DNA from: Prorocentrum cordatum | Lineage: Eukaryota; Sar; Dinophyceae; Prorocentrales; Prorocentraceae | DNA length: 64,000 nucleotides | Reading direction: 5' to 3' | NCBI GenBank assembly: GCA_963575745.1 | Contig: CAUYUJ010003860.1 | Location: 7,501-71,500, forward strand | Part shown: positions 25,555-36,640 of the stretch, piece after piece | Layout of the letters: the number at the start of each line of letters is the position of its first letter | Position numbering within the stretch: the first letter of the stretch is position 1 | The notes under the pieces: model-generated | What the model saw: the letters and a program-made list of their open reading frames with translations, nothing else | Told to the model about the DNA's origin: nothing | Database searches by the model: none | Made by a program: the position numbers and the translations under genes

Positions 25555-26830
25555 TCAAGGTGCTCTCTTGGGGTCCTCTTGGGGCGCTCTTGGCGCGCTC
25601 TTGGGGCTCTGTTGGCTTTGCAGGGTCTCGCAAGGCCTTTGCAACTTTGCAGGGGGGGGGGCTGCGCCCTGCAAGGGCCCTGCAAAGTTGGGGTCTTGGA
25701 GGTCTCTCAGGGCCGTATTAGGCCGCACTGATCAAAAATTCGCCGGCCCAACGGGCCAGAGGCGTGCTAAGATCTCCGGTAACTGGTTAAGAATTCTCTA
25801 GTTCGCGCGCGCGGGGCGGCCCCTGGGGGTCCCCGGACGAAAAGTACCCCGGCAAGGTCCTGTGAGAGTCCCGGGAGGAGTCCCCCAGAGCGCTCCAGGA
25901 GCGCTCCATGAGCGCACCAACAGGGCTCCGAGACGTCCCCGAGAGCCCCAAGAAAGGCCAAGAGGCCCCCAAGAGGCCCCCAAGATGGTACACGAGGGGT
26001 CCGACATGCCACAAGATCGCTCCAAGACGCCCAAGATAGCCCCCAGACGCCCCAAGAGGCCTCCAAGAGCACTCCCAAGAGGGCCCCCGGAGGCAAAATT
26101 CATTGTTTTTCCTTAGGTTTTTGAAAGATTTTGGAGCTTCCACCTTTTCGGTTCCCGACGCCCCAAGACGGCCCCAGAGGCCCCCAAGATCGCCCCAAGA
26201 GGGCCCAAGAGGCCCCCAAGAGGGCCCCAAGATGGCCCAAGAGGGCTCGAAGACGGCCCAAGAAGCCTCCAAGACGGTCCAAGAGGGCCCCAAGAACACC
26301 CCCAAAGGGGCCCCAGAGAGGGAACACGAAACAAAATTTCGCGCCCTCGGCCCTAAGAAACCCCTACGAGGCCCCAAGAGGCCCCTAAGAGGCCCCAAGA
26401 GGCCCCCACGAGGCCCTTAGGAGGCCCCCAAGAGTCCCCCAAGCGGCCCCAGGAGGCCCCCCAAATGCCCCCCCGAGCGCCCCAGGAGTCCCCCAAGCGG
26501 CCCCAGGAACCCCCAAAGCGCCGCATTGACACCAGGCCCTCGGGCAAACGGCAGACATGAGACCGTATGGGCCGGCGGAATGAGCGAAGCGATTCAATAA
26601 AAAGCGGCGTTAATTCTTGCACCCCCCCTCGGAGGCTCAAAAATGCCGTCTTGGGGCCCTCTTGGCCCGCTCTTGGAGCGCTCTTGGGCGCTCTTGGGGC
26701 CGTCTGGCGGCTCTCTTGGGCCCCTCTCGGGGCTGTCTTGGACCATCTTGGGGCCGCCTTGAGGCCTCGAGAGCCCTTCGGAGGCAACATGATCGACCCA
26801 CGAACCCGGAAAGGAATATAGAAATGTAAG
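25555..26830. repeat. CCAAGAGGCCCC-type arrays with core segments
   Basis: 25560-25720 reads as the inverse form. 25860-26480 is direct and 26640-26780 is inverse again. A core resembling that at 19750 lies at about 26085-26160 (GTTTTTCCTTAGGTTTTTG). A motif AAATTCGCCGGCCC lies at 25738-25751 and recurs near 35137 and 35172. Confidence 0.6.
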
Positions 26831-26884
26831 GCATTGCAACATTTCAAAGACACCTGATTGGGCGACGGGCACATGCAATGCTGA

Positions 26885-27045
26885 ATGTATCGATGATGAT
26901 GTACTGTGCCGAGGGCTGTGCTGTGCTACGCCGTGCTGAACTGCGATGTGCCATGCCGCGATTGTGCTCTATATATAGCGTTGTGGATCGAGTCCTCCCT
27001 GGAATCTGGAGTGTGGTTTTGGTGGTGGTTTCGGCGCCCTTCTTC
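26885..27045 (+). repeat. Dispersed ~125-bp repeat, copy 1
   Basis: Text including TGTACTGTGCCGAGGGCTGT, TGCTGAACTGCGATGTGCCA, TGCCGCGATTGTGCTCTATA and GTTGTGGATCGAGTCCTCCC matches 34240-34362 closely, and 34665-34695 in part. It abuts a GGAACC array through a cap segment. Confidence 0.75.
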
Positions 27046-27054
27046 GGGAGGGGA

Positions 27055-28210
27055 AAGAAGAAGGAAACCGGAACCGGAACCGGAACCGGAACCGGAACCG
27101 GAACCAAAACCAGAACAGAAGAGCGCCGGAAGAAGGCAAACGCAAACCGGAACCAAAACCAGAACCGGAACCAAAACCAGGACCTCGGGAGCCCCTCGAA
27201 CCAAAGAAGAAAAAGGAAACCGAAACCGGAACCGGAACCGGAACCGGAACCAGAACCGTGACCTAGGAGGCCTTCTTCGGGGCGGGGAAAAAGAAGGAAA
27301 CCGGAACCGGAACCGGAACCGGAACCAGAACCATGACCGGAGGCGCCCCTGGGCACCGAGAAAAAGAAAGAAACCGGAACCGGAACCGGAACCGGAACCG
27401 GAACCACGACGACCGTCTCAAACGAAAAAAGAAGAAGGAAACCGGAACCAGAACCAGAACCGGAACCAAAACCGTGACCTAAAGGTTTTCTCTGCGGGCG
27501 AAAAAGAAGAAGGAAACCGGAACCAAAACCGGAACCGGAACCAAAACCGTGACCTGAGGGCCTTCTCTGGGGCGGAGAAGAAGAAGGAAACCGGAACCGG
27601 AACCGGAACCGGAACCAAAACCGTAACCTGGAAGGTTTTCTTTGGGACCCCGAAGAAGAAGGAAACCGGAACCAAAACCGGAACCGGAACCAAAACCGTG
27701 ACCTGAGGGTCTTCTCTGGGGCGAAGAAGAAGGAAACCGGAACCGGAACCGGAACCAAAACCAAACCGTAACCTGGAAGGTTTTTTCTGGGACCCCGAAG
27801 AAGAAAGAAACCGGAACCAAACCAAAACTGGAACCAAAACCGTGACCTTGGGGGGTCTTTTTGGGACCCCGAAGAAAAAGGAAACCGGAACCAGAACCGG
27901 AACCGGAACCAAAACAGTGACTGGGGGGTCTTCGGGAGCCCGACGAAGAAGGAAACCGGAACCGGAACCTTTAAAAGCCGTGACCTGGTAGGTGGATTTG
28001 TGCTCCGAAGAAGAAGGAAACCGGAACCGGAACCGGAGCCGGAACCAAAACCGTGACCTTGGGGCCTTTTGTGGGACCCCGAAGAAGAAGGAAACCGGAA
28101 CCAGAACCGGAACCGGAACCAAAAACCGTGACCTGCAGCTTCCTTGGCTTCGAAAAAGACGGAAACCGAAACCAGAACTGGAACGGCATTCAGAACCGTG
28201 ACCTGCGGTA
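27055..28210 (+). repeat. GGAACC hexamer arrays with spacer units
   Basis: GGAACC/AAAACC hexamer runs alternate with spacers reading CCGTGACCTGAGGGTCTTCT then GGGGCGAAGAAGAAGGAAAC, giving a higher-order unit of about 100 bp. Long frames on both strands (about 459 codons on minus) are repeat artefacts. Confidence 0.88.
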
Positions 28211-28259
28211 GTCCACATGGCATTCCCGTGAAGAAAAAACTGGCACCATGAGGTGCTGT

Positions 28260-30790
28260 CTTGGAGACGGAGGTTATTGAATAGCGGGTGCTCCCTTGGA
28301 GATGGAGTCTCTTGGAAACAGAAGCGGTGGGGCGGGCGGGCGGGCGGGGGGCGGGCGGGCGGGTCGGGTTTTTAAGTAGACCTCTAGAGAGTGCTCTCTG
28401 GCAGCGGGGTCTGTTGAGTACTGGGTGCCTTCTTGGACACGGGGTCTGTTGAGTACTGGGTGTTGTCTTGGAGACGGAGGCTTGTAAATACTGGGTGCTC
28501 CCTTGGACACGGAGTCTGTTGAATATTGGGTGCTGCCTTGGAAACGGGAGCTGTTGAATAGTGGCTGCTCTCTTGGAAACGGAGTCTGTTGAGTAATGGG
28601 TGCTCTCTTGGAGACAGAAGCGGGCGGTCGGGCGGGCGGGCGGGGGGCGGGTGGGCGGGTCGGGTTTCCAAATAGACCTCTAACGAATGCTCTCTGGCAA
28701 CGGGGTGTGTTGGACACGGAGTCTGTTGAATACTGGGTGCTGCCTTGGAGACGGGAGCTGTTGAGTAGTGGCTGCTCTCTTTGAAACGGAGTCTGTTGAG
28801 TAATGGGTGCTCTCTTGGAGACAGAGGCGGGCGGTCGGGCGGGCGGGCGGGCGGGCGGGGGGCGGGCGGGCGGGTCGGGTTTTAAACTAGACCTCTAGTG
28901 GGTGCTCTCTGGCAGCGGGGTCTGTTGAGTACTGGGTGCCTTCTTGGACACGGGGTTTGTTGAGTACTGGGTGTTGTCTTGGAGACGGAGCTTGTTGAGT
29001 ACTGGGTGCTCTCTTGGACACGGAGTCTGCTGAATGCCAAGTGCTGTCTTGGAGACGGAGGTTGTCTGAGTAGCGGGTGCTCTCTTTGGGACGGAGTCAG
29101 TTGAGTAGCGGGTGCTCTCTTGGAAACAAAAGCGGGCGGTTTTTTAATACACCTCTAGTGGGTGCTCTCTGGCATCGGGGTCTGTTGAGTACTGGGTGCC
29201 TTCTTGGACACGGAGTCTGGTGAGTACACACGGAGTCTGTTGAGTACTTGGCGCTCTCTTGGCCACGGAGTCTGATGAATACCGGGTGCTGTCTTGGAGA
29301 TGGAGGTTGTTTGAGACGCGGGTGCTCTCTTGGAGACGGAGTCTGTTGAGTAGTGGGTGCTCTCTTGGAGACAGACGCGGGCGGTCGGGCGGGCAGGCGG
29401 GCGGGGGGCGGGCGGGCCGGGCTTTTACATAGACCTCTAGTGGGTGCTCTCTGGCAGCGGGGTCTGTTGAATACTGGGTGCCTTCTTGGACACGGGGTCT
29501 GTTGAATACAGAGCGCTGTCTTGGAGATGGAGGCTGTTGAATACTGGGTGCTCCCTTGGACACGGAATCTGTTGAATACCGGGTGCTGCCTTGGAGACGG
29601 GAGTTGTTGAAATGGAAACGGAACCCTCAGTGGCTGCTCTCTTGGAAACGGAGTGTGTTGAGTAATGGGTGCTCATTTGGAGACACAAGCGGGCGGTCGG
29701 GCGGGCGGGCGGGGGGCGGGCGGGCGGAACGGGCTTTTTAACTATACCTCTAGTGAGTGTTCTCTGGCAACGGGGTCTGCTGAGTACTGGGTGCCTTGTT
29801 GGACACGGAGTCTGTTGAGTACTGGGTGTTGTCTTGGACACGGATCTTGTTGAGTACTGCGTGCTCTCTTGGACACGGAGTCTGATGAATACGAAGTTCT
29901 TTTGGACACGGGATCTATTGAGTAGTGGCTGCTCTCTTGGAGACGGAGCCTGTTCAGTAGTGGGTGTTTTTTTGGAGACGGAGGCGGGCGGTCGGGCGGG
30001 GGGCGGGCGGGCGGGTCGGGTTTTGATGAAAGACCTCTAGTGGGTGCTCTCTGGCAGCGGGGTCTGTTGAGTACTGGGTGCCTTGTTGGACACGGAATCT
30101 GTTGAGTACATAGGGCTGTTTTGGGAACGGAATCAGTTGAGACCTGTGTGCTCCCTTGGACACAGAGTCTGTTGAATACTGGGCGCAGCCTTGGAAACGG
30201 AGTCCGTTGAGTAGTGGGTGCTGTCTTGGAGACACAGGCGCGAGGTCGGGCGGGGGGGCGGGCGGGCGGGTCGGATTTTTTTAAAACAGACCTCTAGTGG
30301 GTGCTCTCTGGCAGCGAGGTCTGTTGAGTACTGGATGCCTTTTTGGACGCGCAAGTTGTTGAGTACAAGGTGCCGTCTTGGAGACGGAGTCTGTTGACTA
30401 GTGGGTGCTACCTTGGACACGGAGTCTGTTGAATACTGGGCGCTGTCTTGGAGACGGAGGCAATTGAATAGTGGCTGCTCTCTTGGAGACTGAGTCTGTT
30501 GAGTAGTGGGTGCTCTCTTGGAAACAAAGGCGGGCGGTCGGGCGGGCGGGTGGGCGGGCGGGGGGCCGGCGGGCGGGTCGGGTTTTTAAATCGACCTTTC
30601 CTGGGTGCCCTCTGGCAGCGGGGTCTGTTGAGTACTGGGTGCCTTCTTGGACACGGAGTCTGTTGAGTACACGGTGCTGTCTTGCAGACGGGGTCTCTTG
30701 AGTGCTGGGTGCTCCCTTGGACACGGAGTCTGTGGAATACCAGGTGCTGCCTTGGAGAGGGAGGCTGTTTAGTACAGAGTGATGTTTGAG
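28260..30790. repeat. 35-bp minisatellite with G-rich blocks every ~300 bp
   Basis: The 35-bp unit has the form CTGTTGAGTACTGGGTG, C(T/C)CTTGGA, (C/G)ACGGAGT. About every 270-320 bp the array carries a block of GGGCGGGC repeats followed by GGGTTTTTAA and GACCTCTAGTGGGTGCTCTC. Blocks lie near 28325, 28620, 28825, 29375, 29690, 29985, 30240 and 30530. The blocks can form G-quadruplexes. Confidence 0.88.
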
Positions 30791-30834
30791 AGACGGGGTC
30801 AGTTGACTCGTTGTTTACTTGTTTTTGTTTTGGA

Positions 30835-31190
30835 AGCACAGGCCGGAACCAGAATCGGAACCAGAACCGTGACCTGGAAAATCTTCGTTTGGACCACGAA
30901 GAAGAAAGAAACCGGAACCGGAGCAGGAACAAAAAACCGTGCCTTGGGGGGTCTTATTTGGGAGCTCGAAGAACAAGGAAACCGACGCCGGAACCGGAAC
31001 TGAAACCGGAACTGAAACCAGAACCATGATTTGGATAGGCTTCTTTGGGGCCCCGACAAAAAAAGGAAACTGGGACCAGAACCGGAACCGGAACCAAAAC
31101 CAGAACCGTGACTTGGAAGGTTTTCGTTGGGGCCCCGAGGAAAAAGGGAACCGGAACCAGAAGCGGAACCGGAACCAGAAACCGTGACCT
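30835..31190 (+). repeat. GGAACC hexamer array
   Basis: Same hexamer and spacer type as 27055-28210, inserted between two segments of the 35-bp minisatellite, which resumes at about 31190-31370. Confidence 0.82.
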
Positions 31191-31399
31191 GAGGGTGCTC
31201 TCTCGGAGACGGAGTATGTTGAGTAGTGGGTGCTCTCTGGCAGCGGGGTCTGTGGAGTACTGGGCGCCTTCTTGGACACGGAGTCTGTTGAGCACACGGT
31301 ACTGTCTTGGAGACGGAGTCTTTTGAGTACTGGGTGATCCTTTGGACGCAGAGTCCGTTGAATATTGGGTGATGATCTTCAACAAAGCCGGATTCGTCA

Positions 31400-32530
31400 T
31401 CATTACCATCCTCTTCCTCATCAGCCTCGGCATCAGCCTGCCTCAGCATCAGCCTGCCTCAGCCTCAGCCTCAGCCTGCCTCAGCCTCAGCCTCAGCCTG
31501 CTTCAGCCTCAGCCTCAGTCTGCCTTCAGCCTCGGCCTCAGCCTCAGCCTGCCTCAGCCTGAGCCTGCCTCAGCCTCAGCCTCAGCCTCAGCCTGCCTCA
31601 GCCTCAGCCTGCCTCAGCCTCAGCCTCAGCCTGCCTCAGCCTCAGCCTCAGCCTGCTTCAGCCTCAGCCTCAGTCTGCCTTCAGCCTCGGCCTCAGCCTC
31701 AGCCTGCCTCAGCCTCCTCAGCCTCAGCCTCAGCCTGCCTCAGCATCAGCCTGCCTCAGCCTGCAGCCTCGCCTCAGCCTCAGCCTGCCTCAGCCTCAGC
31801 CTGCATCAGCCTCAGCCTCAGCCTCAGCCTGCCTCAGCATCAGCCTGCCTCAGCCTCAGCCTCAGCCTGCCTCAGCCTCAGCCTCAGCCTGCTTCAGCCT
31901 CAGCCTCAGTCTGCCTTCAGCCTCGGCCTCAGCCTCAGCCTGCCGCAGCCTCAGCCTGCATCAGCCTCAGCCTCAGCCTCAGCCTGCCTCAGCATCAGCC
32001 TGCCTCAGCCTCAGCCTCAGCCTGCCTCAGCCTCAGCCTCAGCCTGCTTCAGCCTCAGCCTCAGTCTGCCTCAGCCTCGGCCTCAGCCTGCTTCAGCCTC
32101 AGCGTCAGCCTGCTTCAGCCTCAGCCTCAGCCTCAGCCTCAGCCTGCCTCAGCATCAGCCTGCCTCAGCCTCAGCCTCAGCCTGCATCAGCCTCAGCCTC
32201 AGCCTCAGCCTGCTTCAGCCTCAGCCTGAGTCTGCCTTCAATCTCAGCCTCAGCCTCAGCCTGCCTCAGCCTCAGCCTCAGCCTCAGCCTGCCTCAGCAT
32301 CAGCCTGCCTCAGCCTCAGCCTCAGCCTGCCTCAGCCTCAGCCTCAGCCTGCTTCAGCCTCAGCCCCAGTCTGCCTTCAGCCTCAGCCTCAGCCTCAGCC
32401 TGCCGCAGCCTCAGCCTGCATGAGCCTTAGCCTCAGCCTGCATCAGCCTCAGCCTCCGCCTCAGCTTGCCTCAGCATCAGCCTGCCTCGGCCTCAGCCTC
32501 AGCCTGCCTCAGCCTCAGCATCAGCCTGCT
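31400..32530 (+). repeat. CAGCCT hexamer array
   Basis: CAGCCT hexamers with CAGCCTGC and CAGCAT variants repeat for about 1.1 kb. A ~200-bp higher-order pattern is visible. Predicted Ser-Ala-Leu or Pro-Gln frames are artefacts. Confidence 0.9.
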
Positions 32531-32985
32531 CCGGGCATTCAAAATGTGGCCCGGGCCGGAACCAAAACCGGAACCGGAACCGGAACCAAAACCAAAACCG
32601 GAACCAAAACCGGAACCGGAACCAGAACCGGAACCAAAACCAAAACCAAACCACCACCAGAACCATACTGCCGGGAATGGAGTTCTGGGAACTCGAAGAG
32701 CACGAAGTGGCCTACAGTTGGCTCCGGGCATTCAGAATGTGGCCCGGGAATGGAGTTCTGGGAACTCGAAGACCAAGAAATGGCCTACAGTTGGCTCCGG
32801 GCATTCAGAATCATTCCCGGGAATGGAGTTCTGGGACCTCGAAGACCACGAAGCGTGTACTTGTTGGGTCAAAAAAAAAAGTCCCCAGCACCCTCCCCCG
32901 GATCGCGCCCAGACCCGCCTGGGGTGTCATCATGCTCTCCTTTGACCCTACTAGAAACCTATTAGTCTTCGCTGTTAGGTAAGGA
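32530..32985 (+). repeat. Module after CAGCCT array: hexamers, 78-bp repeats and conserved tail
   Basis: 32545-32645 is GGAACC array. 32645-32672 is a cap reading CCACCACCAGAACCATACTG. 32675-32850 holds about three ~78-bp repeats containing TTGGCTCCGGGCATTCAGAA. 32885-32985 is a non-repetitive tail ending TAGTCTTCGCTGTTAGGTAA. The 78-bp repeats and tail recur in the same order after the CAGCCT array at 62080-63385. Confidence 0.78.
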
Positions 32986-33945
32986 AACCGGAACCGGAAC
33001 CGGAACCAAAACCGGAACCGTGACCTGGGAGGTCTTCTTCGAAGACAGAAGAAGAAGGAAACCGGAACCGGAACCGAAACCAAAACCGGAACCGTGACCA
33101 AAGGGGTCTTCTTCGAACCAAGAGAAGAAGGAAACCGGAACCGGAACCGAAACCAAAACCGGAACCGTGACCTGGGGGGTCTTCTTCGAAGACAGAAGAA
33201 GAAGGAAACCGGAACCGGAACCGAAACCAGAACCAAAACCGTGACCAAAGGGGTCTTCTTCGAACCAAGAGAAGAAAAAAACCGGAACCGGAACCGGAAC
33301 CAAAACCGAAACCGTGACCTGGGGGGCCTTCTTCGGGGCGAGAAGAAGAAAGAAACCAGAACCGGAACCGGAACCAAAACCGAAACCGTGACCAGGGAGT
33401 CTTTCTTCGAGGCCAAGAGAAGAAGGAAACTGGAACCAGAACCGGAACTAGAACCAGAACCGTGACCAGGAGGTCTTCTTCGAGGCGACGAGAACAAGGA
33501 AACCGGAACCGGAACCGAAACCAGAACCGTGACCAGGGTGGTCTTCTTTGAGGCGAAAACAAAAAGAAAACCGGAACCGGAACCGGAACCAAAACCAGAA
33601 CAAGAACCGTTACTTGGAGGGTGCTCTTCAAAGCCCCGAAGGAGAAGGAAACCGGAACCGGAACCGGAACCGGAACCAAAACCAAAACCTGAAAGTCTTT
33701 TTCAGGCCTGGAAGAAAAAGGAAACCAGAACCAGAACCAGAACCGGAACTGTCACCAAAGGGGCCTTTTCCAGCCCCGCAAAAAGAAGGAAACCGGAACC
33801 AAAACCGGAACCGGAACCGGAACCAGAACCGGAACCGGAACCGGAACCGGAACCAAAACCAAAACCGGAACCAAAACCGGAACCGGAACCAGAACCAGAA
33901 CCAAAACCAAAACCAAAACCACCACCAGAACCATACTGGGAATCT
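32986..33945 (+). repeat. GGAACC hexamer array with cap
   Basis: Hexamer runs with spacers of the type GTCTTCTTCGAA then AGAGAAGAAGGAAACCGGAA. The array ends in the same cap (CCACCACCAGAACCATACTG) at about 33922-33941. Confidence 0.85.
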
Positions 33946-34700
33946 GAGTACTCACCGAACTGATCTGGAGCGTAAGCTCGAGCTGCCTGAGCAGATGGTA
34001 GCTGCCCCAGAACTAATCGACAGAGGGAACATGCCAGGAGGACGCGCCGCGGAACGTCCTAAAGGACGCGCCAGGCGACGTGCCAGGGGACGTGCCATGA
34101 GCACGCACCGCGGGACGTGCCAAGGGGACGCGCTACGGAACGTGCCAATGGACGTGCCGAGGGACGTGACAGGGGACGCGCCGCGCGACGTGCCAGGTGG
34201 ACTCGCCACGGAACGCGCCAAGGAACGTGCCCAGGTGCATAATTGAGTGTATCGATCTTGATGTACCGTGCCGACGGCTGTGCTGTGCTGGGCCGTGCTG
34301 AACTGCGATGTGCCATGCCGCGATTGTGCTCTATGTAGCGTTGTGGATCGAGTCCTCCCTGGCATCCGAGTCCTCACCGAACTGATCTGGATCGTAAGCT
34401 CGAGCTGCCTGAGCAGATGGTAGCTGCCCCAGAACTAATCGACAGAGGGAACATGCCAAGAGGACGCGCCGCGGAACGTCCCAAGGGACGCGCCAGGCGA
34501 CGTGCCAGGGGACGTGCCATGGGCACGCACCGCGGGACGTGCCAAGGGGACGCGCTACGGAACGTGCCAATTGACGTGCACCGCGCGACGTGCAGGGGGA
34601 CTCGCCACGGGACGCTCCGCGGAACGTGCCAGGCAACATGCCAGGCTGCAATGCTAAGGGTATCGATATTGATGTACCGTGCCGAGGGCTGTGCTGTGCC
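33946..34700 (+). repeat. 422-bp direct duplication
   Basis: CACCGAACTGATCTGG and following text through CGCGCTACGGAACGTGCCAA occurs at 33952 and again 422 bp later at 34374. Inside each copy is a CGTGCCAGGGGACG-type ~10-bp repeat. Between them lies copy 2 of the ~125-bp dispersed repeat (34240-34362). Confidence 0.75.
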
Positions 34701-35135
34701 TGGGCGACCTGGACACGTGAAAACACGCGTTTCGCTCAAGACGTTGTCAGCACATCCTCATGCTAGACATCCGCCTGGGCAACCTGGACACGTGCAAACA
34801 AGCGTCTCGCTCGAGACATCCTCAACACATGCTCATGCTAGACATCCGCCTGGGCGACCTGGACACGTGAAAACAAGCCTCTGGTTCGAGACATCCTCAA
34901 CAAATCCTCATGCGAGACATCTGTCTGGGCCACCTGGAGGCGTGAAACCAAGCGTCTCGCTCGAGACATCCTCAAGACCTGGGCACGTGAAAACAAGCAA
35001 TCCACTTGAGAGATCCTCAGAATTCAGGTCCCCAGGAGAGGACAATCTATAACACAAAACAAGCGTTTCGCTCGAGACATCCTCAACAAATTCTGAAAAA
35101 CAAGCGTTTCGCTCGAGACATCCTCAAATTTTAAT
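34700..35135 (+). repeat. ~80-85-bp tandem repeat
   Basis: TTTCGCTCGAGACATCCTCA and the phrase CCTGGGCGACCTGGACACGT recur about every 83 bp near 34700-34960 and then in shortened form to 35130. Confidence 0.7.
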
Positions 35136-35745
35136 TCGCCGGCCCTACGCGACCTCGTTATTTATCGCAAAAGAAATTCGCCGGCCCTACAGCCGTCGAA
35201 ACCGGGGGGAAACAAACTAAAAGAGAACCCTTCAGGGCGGAGCCCTTTCCGGGAAAAAAGCAGAGCAAACAAACGTTGAGTTTTCTTTGGTTTTTGAAAA
35301 AGTGTGGCCTCTTGGGGGGGTCCTTGGAGGCCTCGGAGGGCACTTGAAACCGTCATGGGGCCGTCTTGAGGCCTCTTGGACGCGCGTCGGAGGCTATCTT
35401 GGCCCGTCCGCCGCTATCTTGGGCCATCTTGGAGGCAATCTTGGAGTCTCTGGGGCCCTCCTGGAGCGATCTTGGGCCAAGAGAGACGCCCTGACACATC
35501 GGGCACCACCCCCCGTCCAGACGCAGGGAAGGGGGGGGGCGGGGGGGGCGGCGGGAAGGGGGGGGGGCGGGGGGGAGGGGGGGGCCGGGGGGGGGGGGGA
35601 AAGAGAGGACGGGGAGAGGGGGGGGAAGGGGGGCCAAGGGCAAACCTCCCGCACAAGGAAAGGGAGGAGGTTGGAAAAGGAAACGCGCTAGGCCACCTGC
35701 GCCCAGAGGGCCGGTGGGATTTGAAATCGGAGAGAAAAAACACAA
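35136..35745 (-). repeat. Composite dispersed repeat, copy 2 (inverted)
   Basis: Reverse-complemented order of copy 1: AGAGGGCCGGTGGGATTTGA near 35705-35725, G runs at 35525-35615, a TTGGGCC/CTTGGAG array at 35310-35480, and a core near 35235-35310. AATTCGCCGGCCCTAC occurs at about 35136 and 35172. Confidence 0.6.
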
Positions 35746-36286
35746 AGCCAAAGTAGGGCGGATTCCGAGTCAGGGGGGCGCCCCCAGGCGCTCCCAGGCG
35801 CTTCCACGCACCCGAGCGTTCCCAGGCGCGGCGCCCGAGAATTACGCTACCGAGGAACCCCACATACTGATTCCCCACATCCTGAGTGGGGTTCTTGTTT
35901 TCCCAGAACATCCTCTCCTCCTCCTCCTCCTCCTCCTCCTCCTCCTGCTCCTCCCGCTTCCTCCACCATCCCATACTGTATCATACCATACCCATACCAT
36001 GCCACTCCATACCATACCTTACCATACCATACCATGCATCCACCATCCCATACCATACCATGCCTTTCCTCACACCATGTTATTTCCCCACATCCTAAGT
36101 GGGGTTCTTGTTTTCTCTGCACACCCTCCGCGCAGGATCTCTCGTCCTCCTCCCTCTCCTCTGCTCCTCTTTGCTTCCTCCTCCGCATCATCATCACCAT
36201 CACCATCACTCCCCACTCATCATCATCATCACCATCAGCATCACCATCACCATCGCACGATCACTCACCATCATCGGCATCGAACG

Positions 36287-36344
<58 letters not shown>

Positions 36345-36481
36345 CTACTCGCTGACTCACCACGTCGTCCCCATCATAATCACCACCATTTCCCATCAGA
36401 ATCGCACGATCACTCACCATCAGCACTCATCATCACCACCATCATCATCATCACGTCGTCATCACCACCACCACCACCACC

Positions 36482-36512
<31 letters not shown>

Positions 36513-36640
36513 TCATCATCATCGTCATCATCATCATCATCATCAACATCATCATCATCATCAATCATATATCATCATCAAACACCGTCGTAATCATCCC
36601 ATCACCATCATCCACCAAGAGGGAGCCTCGTCTGTGAGTG
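35746..36640. repeat. CCATA and CAT/CAC microsatellite block
   Basis: A 35-bp phrase with CCCCACATCCTGAGTGGGG (a hairpin with 6-bp arms) occurs at about 35868 and again near 36085. CTC triplets lie at 35909-35948, CCATACCATA repeats at 35960-36060, and ATC/ACC triplets at 36183-36590. No gene is supported. Confidence 0.8.

Noticed and set aside
26844-28223. 459-codon minus-strand frame rich in Phe, Arg, Val, Pro
   Set aside because: Direct translation of GGAACC hexamers and their spacers.
31342-32229. 295-codon Ser-Ala/Pro-Gln frame
   Set aside because: Translation of the CAGCCT hexamer array; the same array is open in all plus frames.
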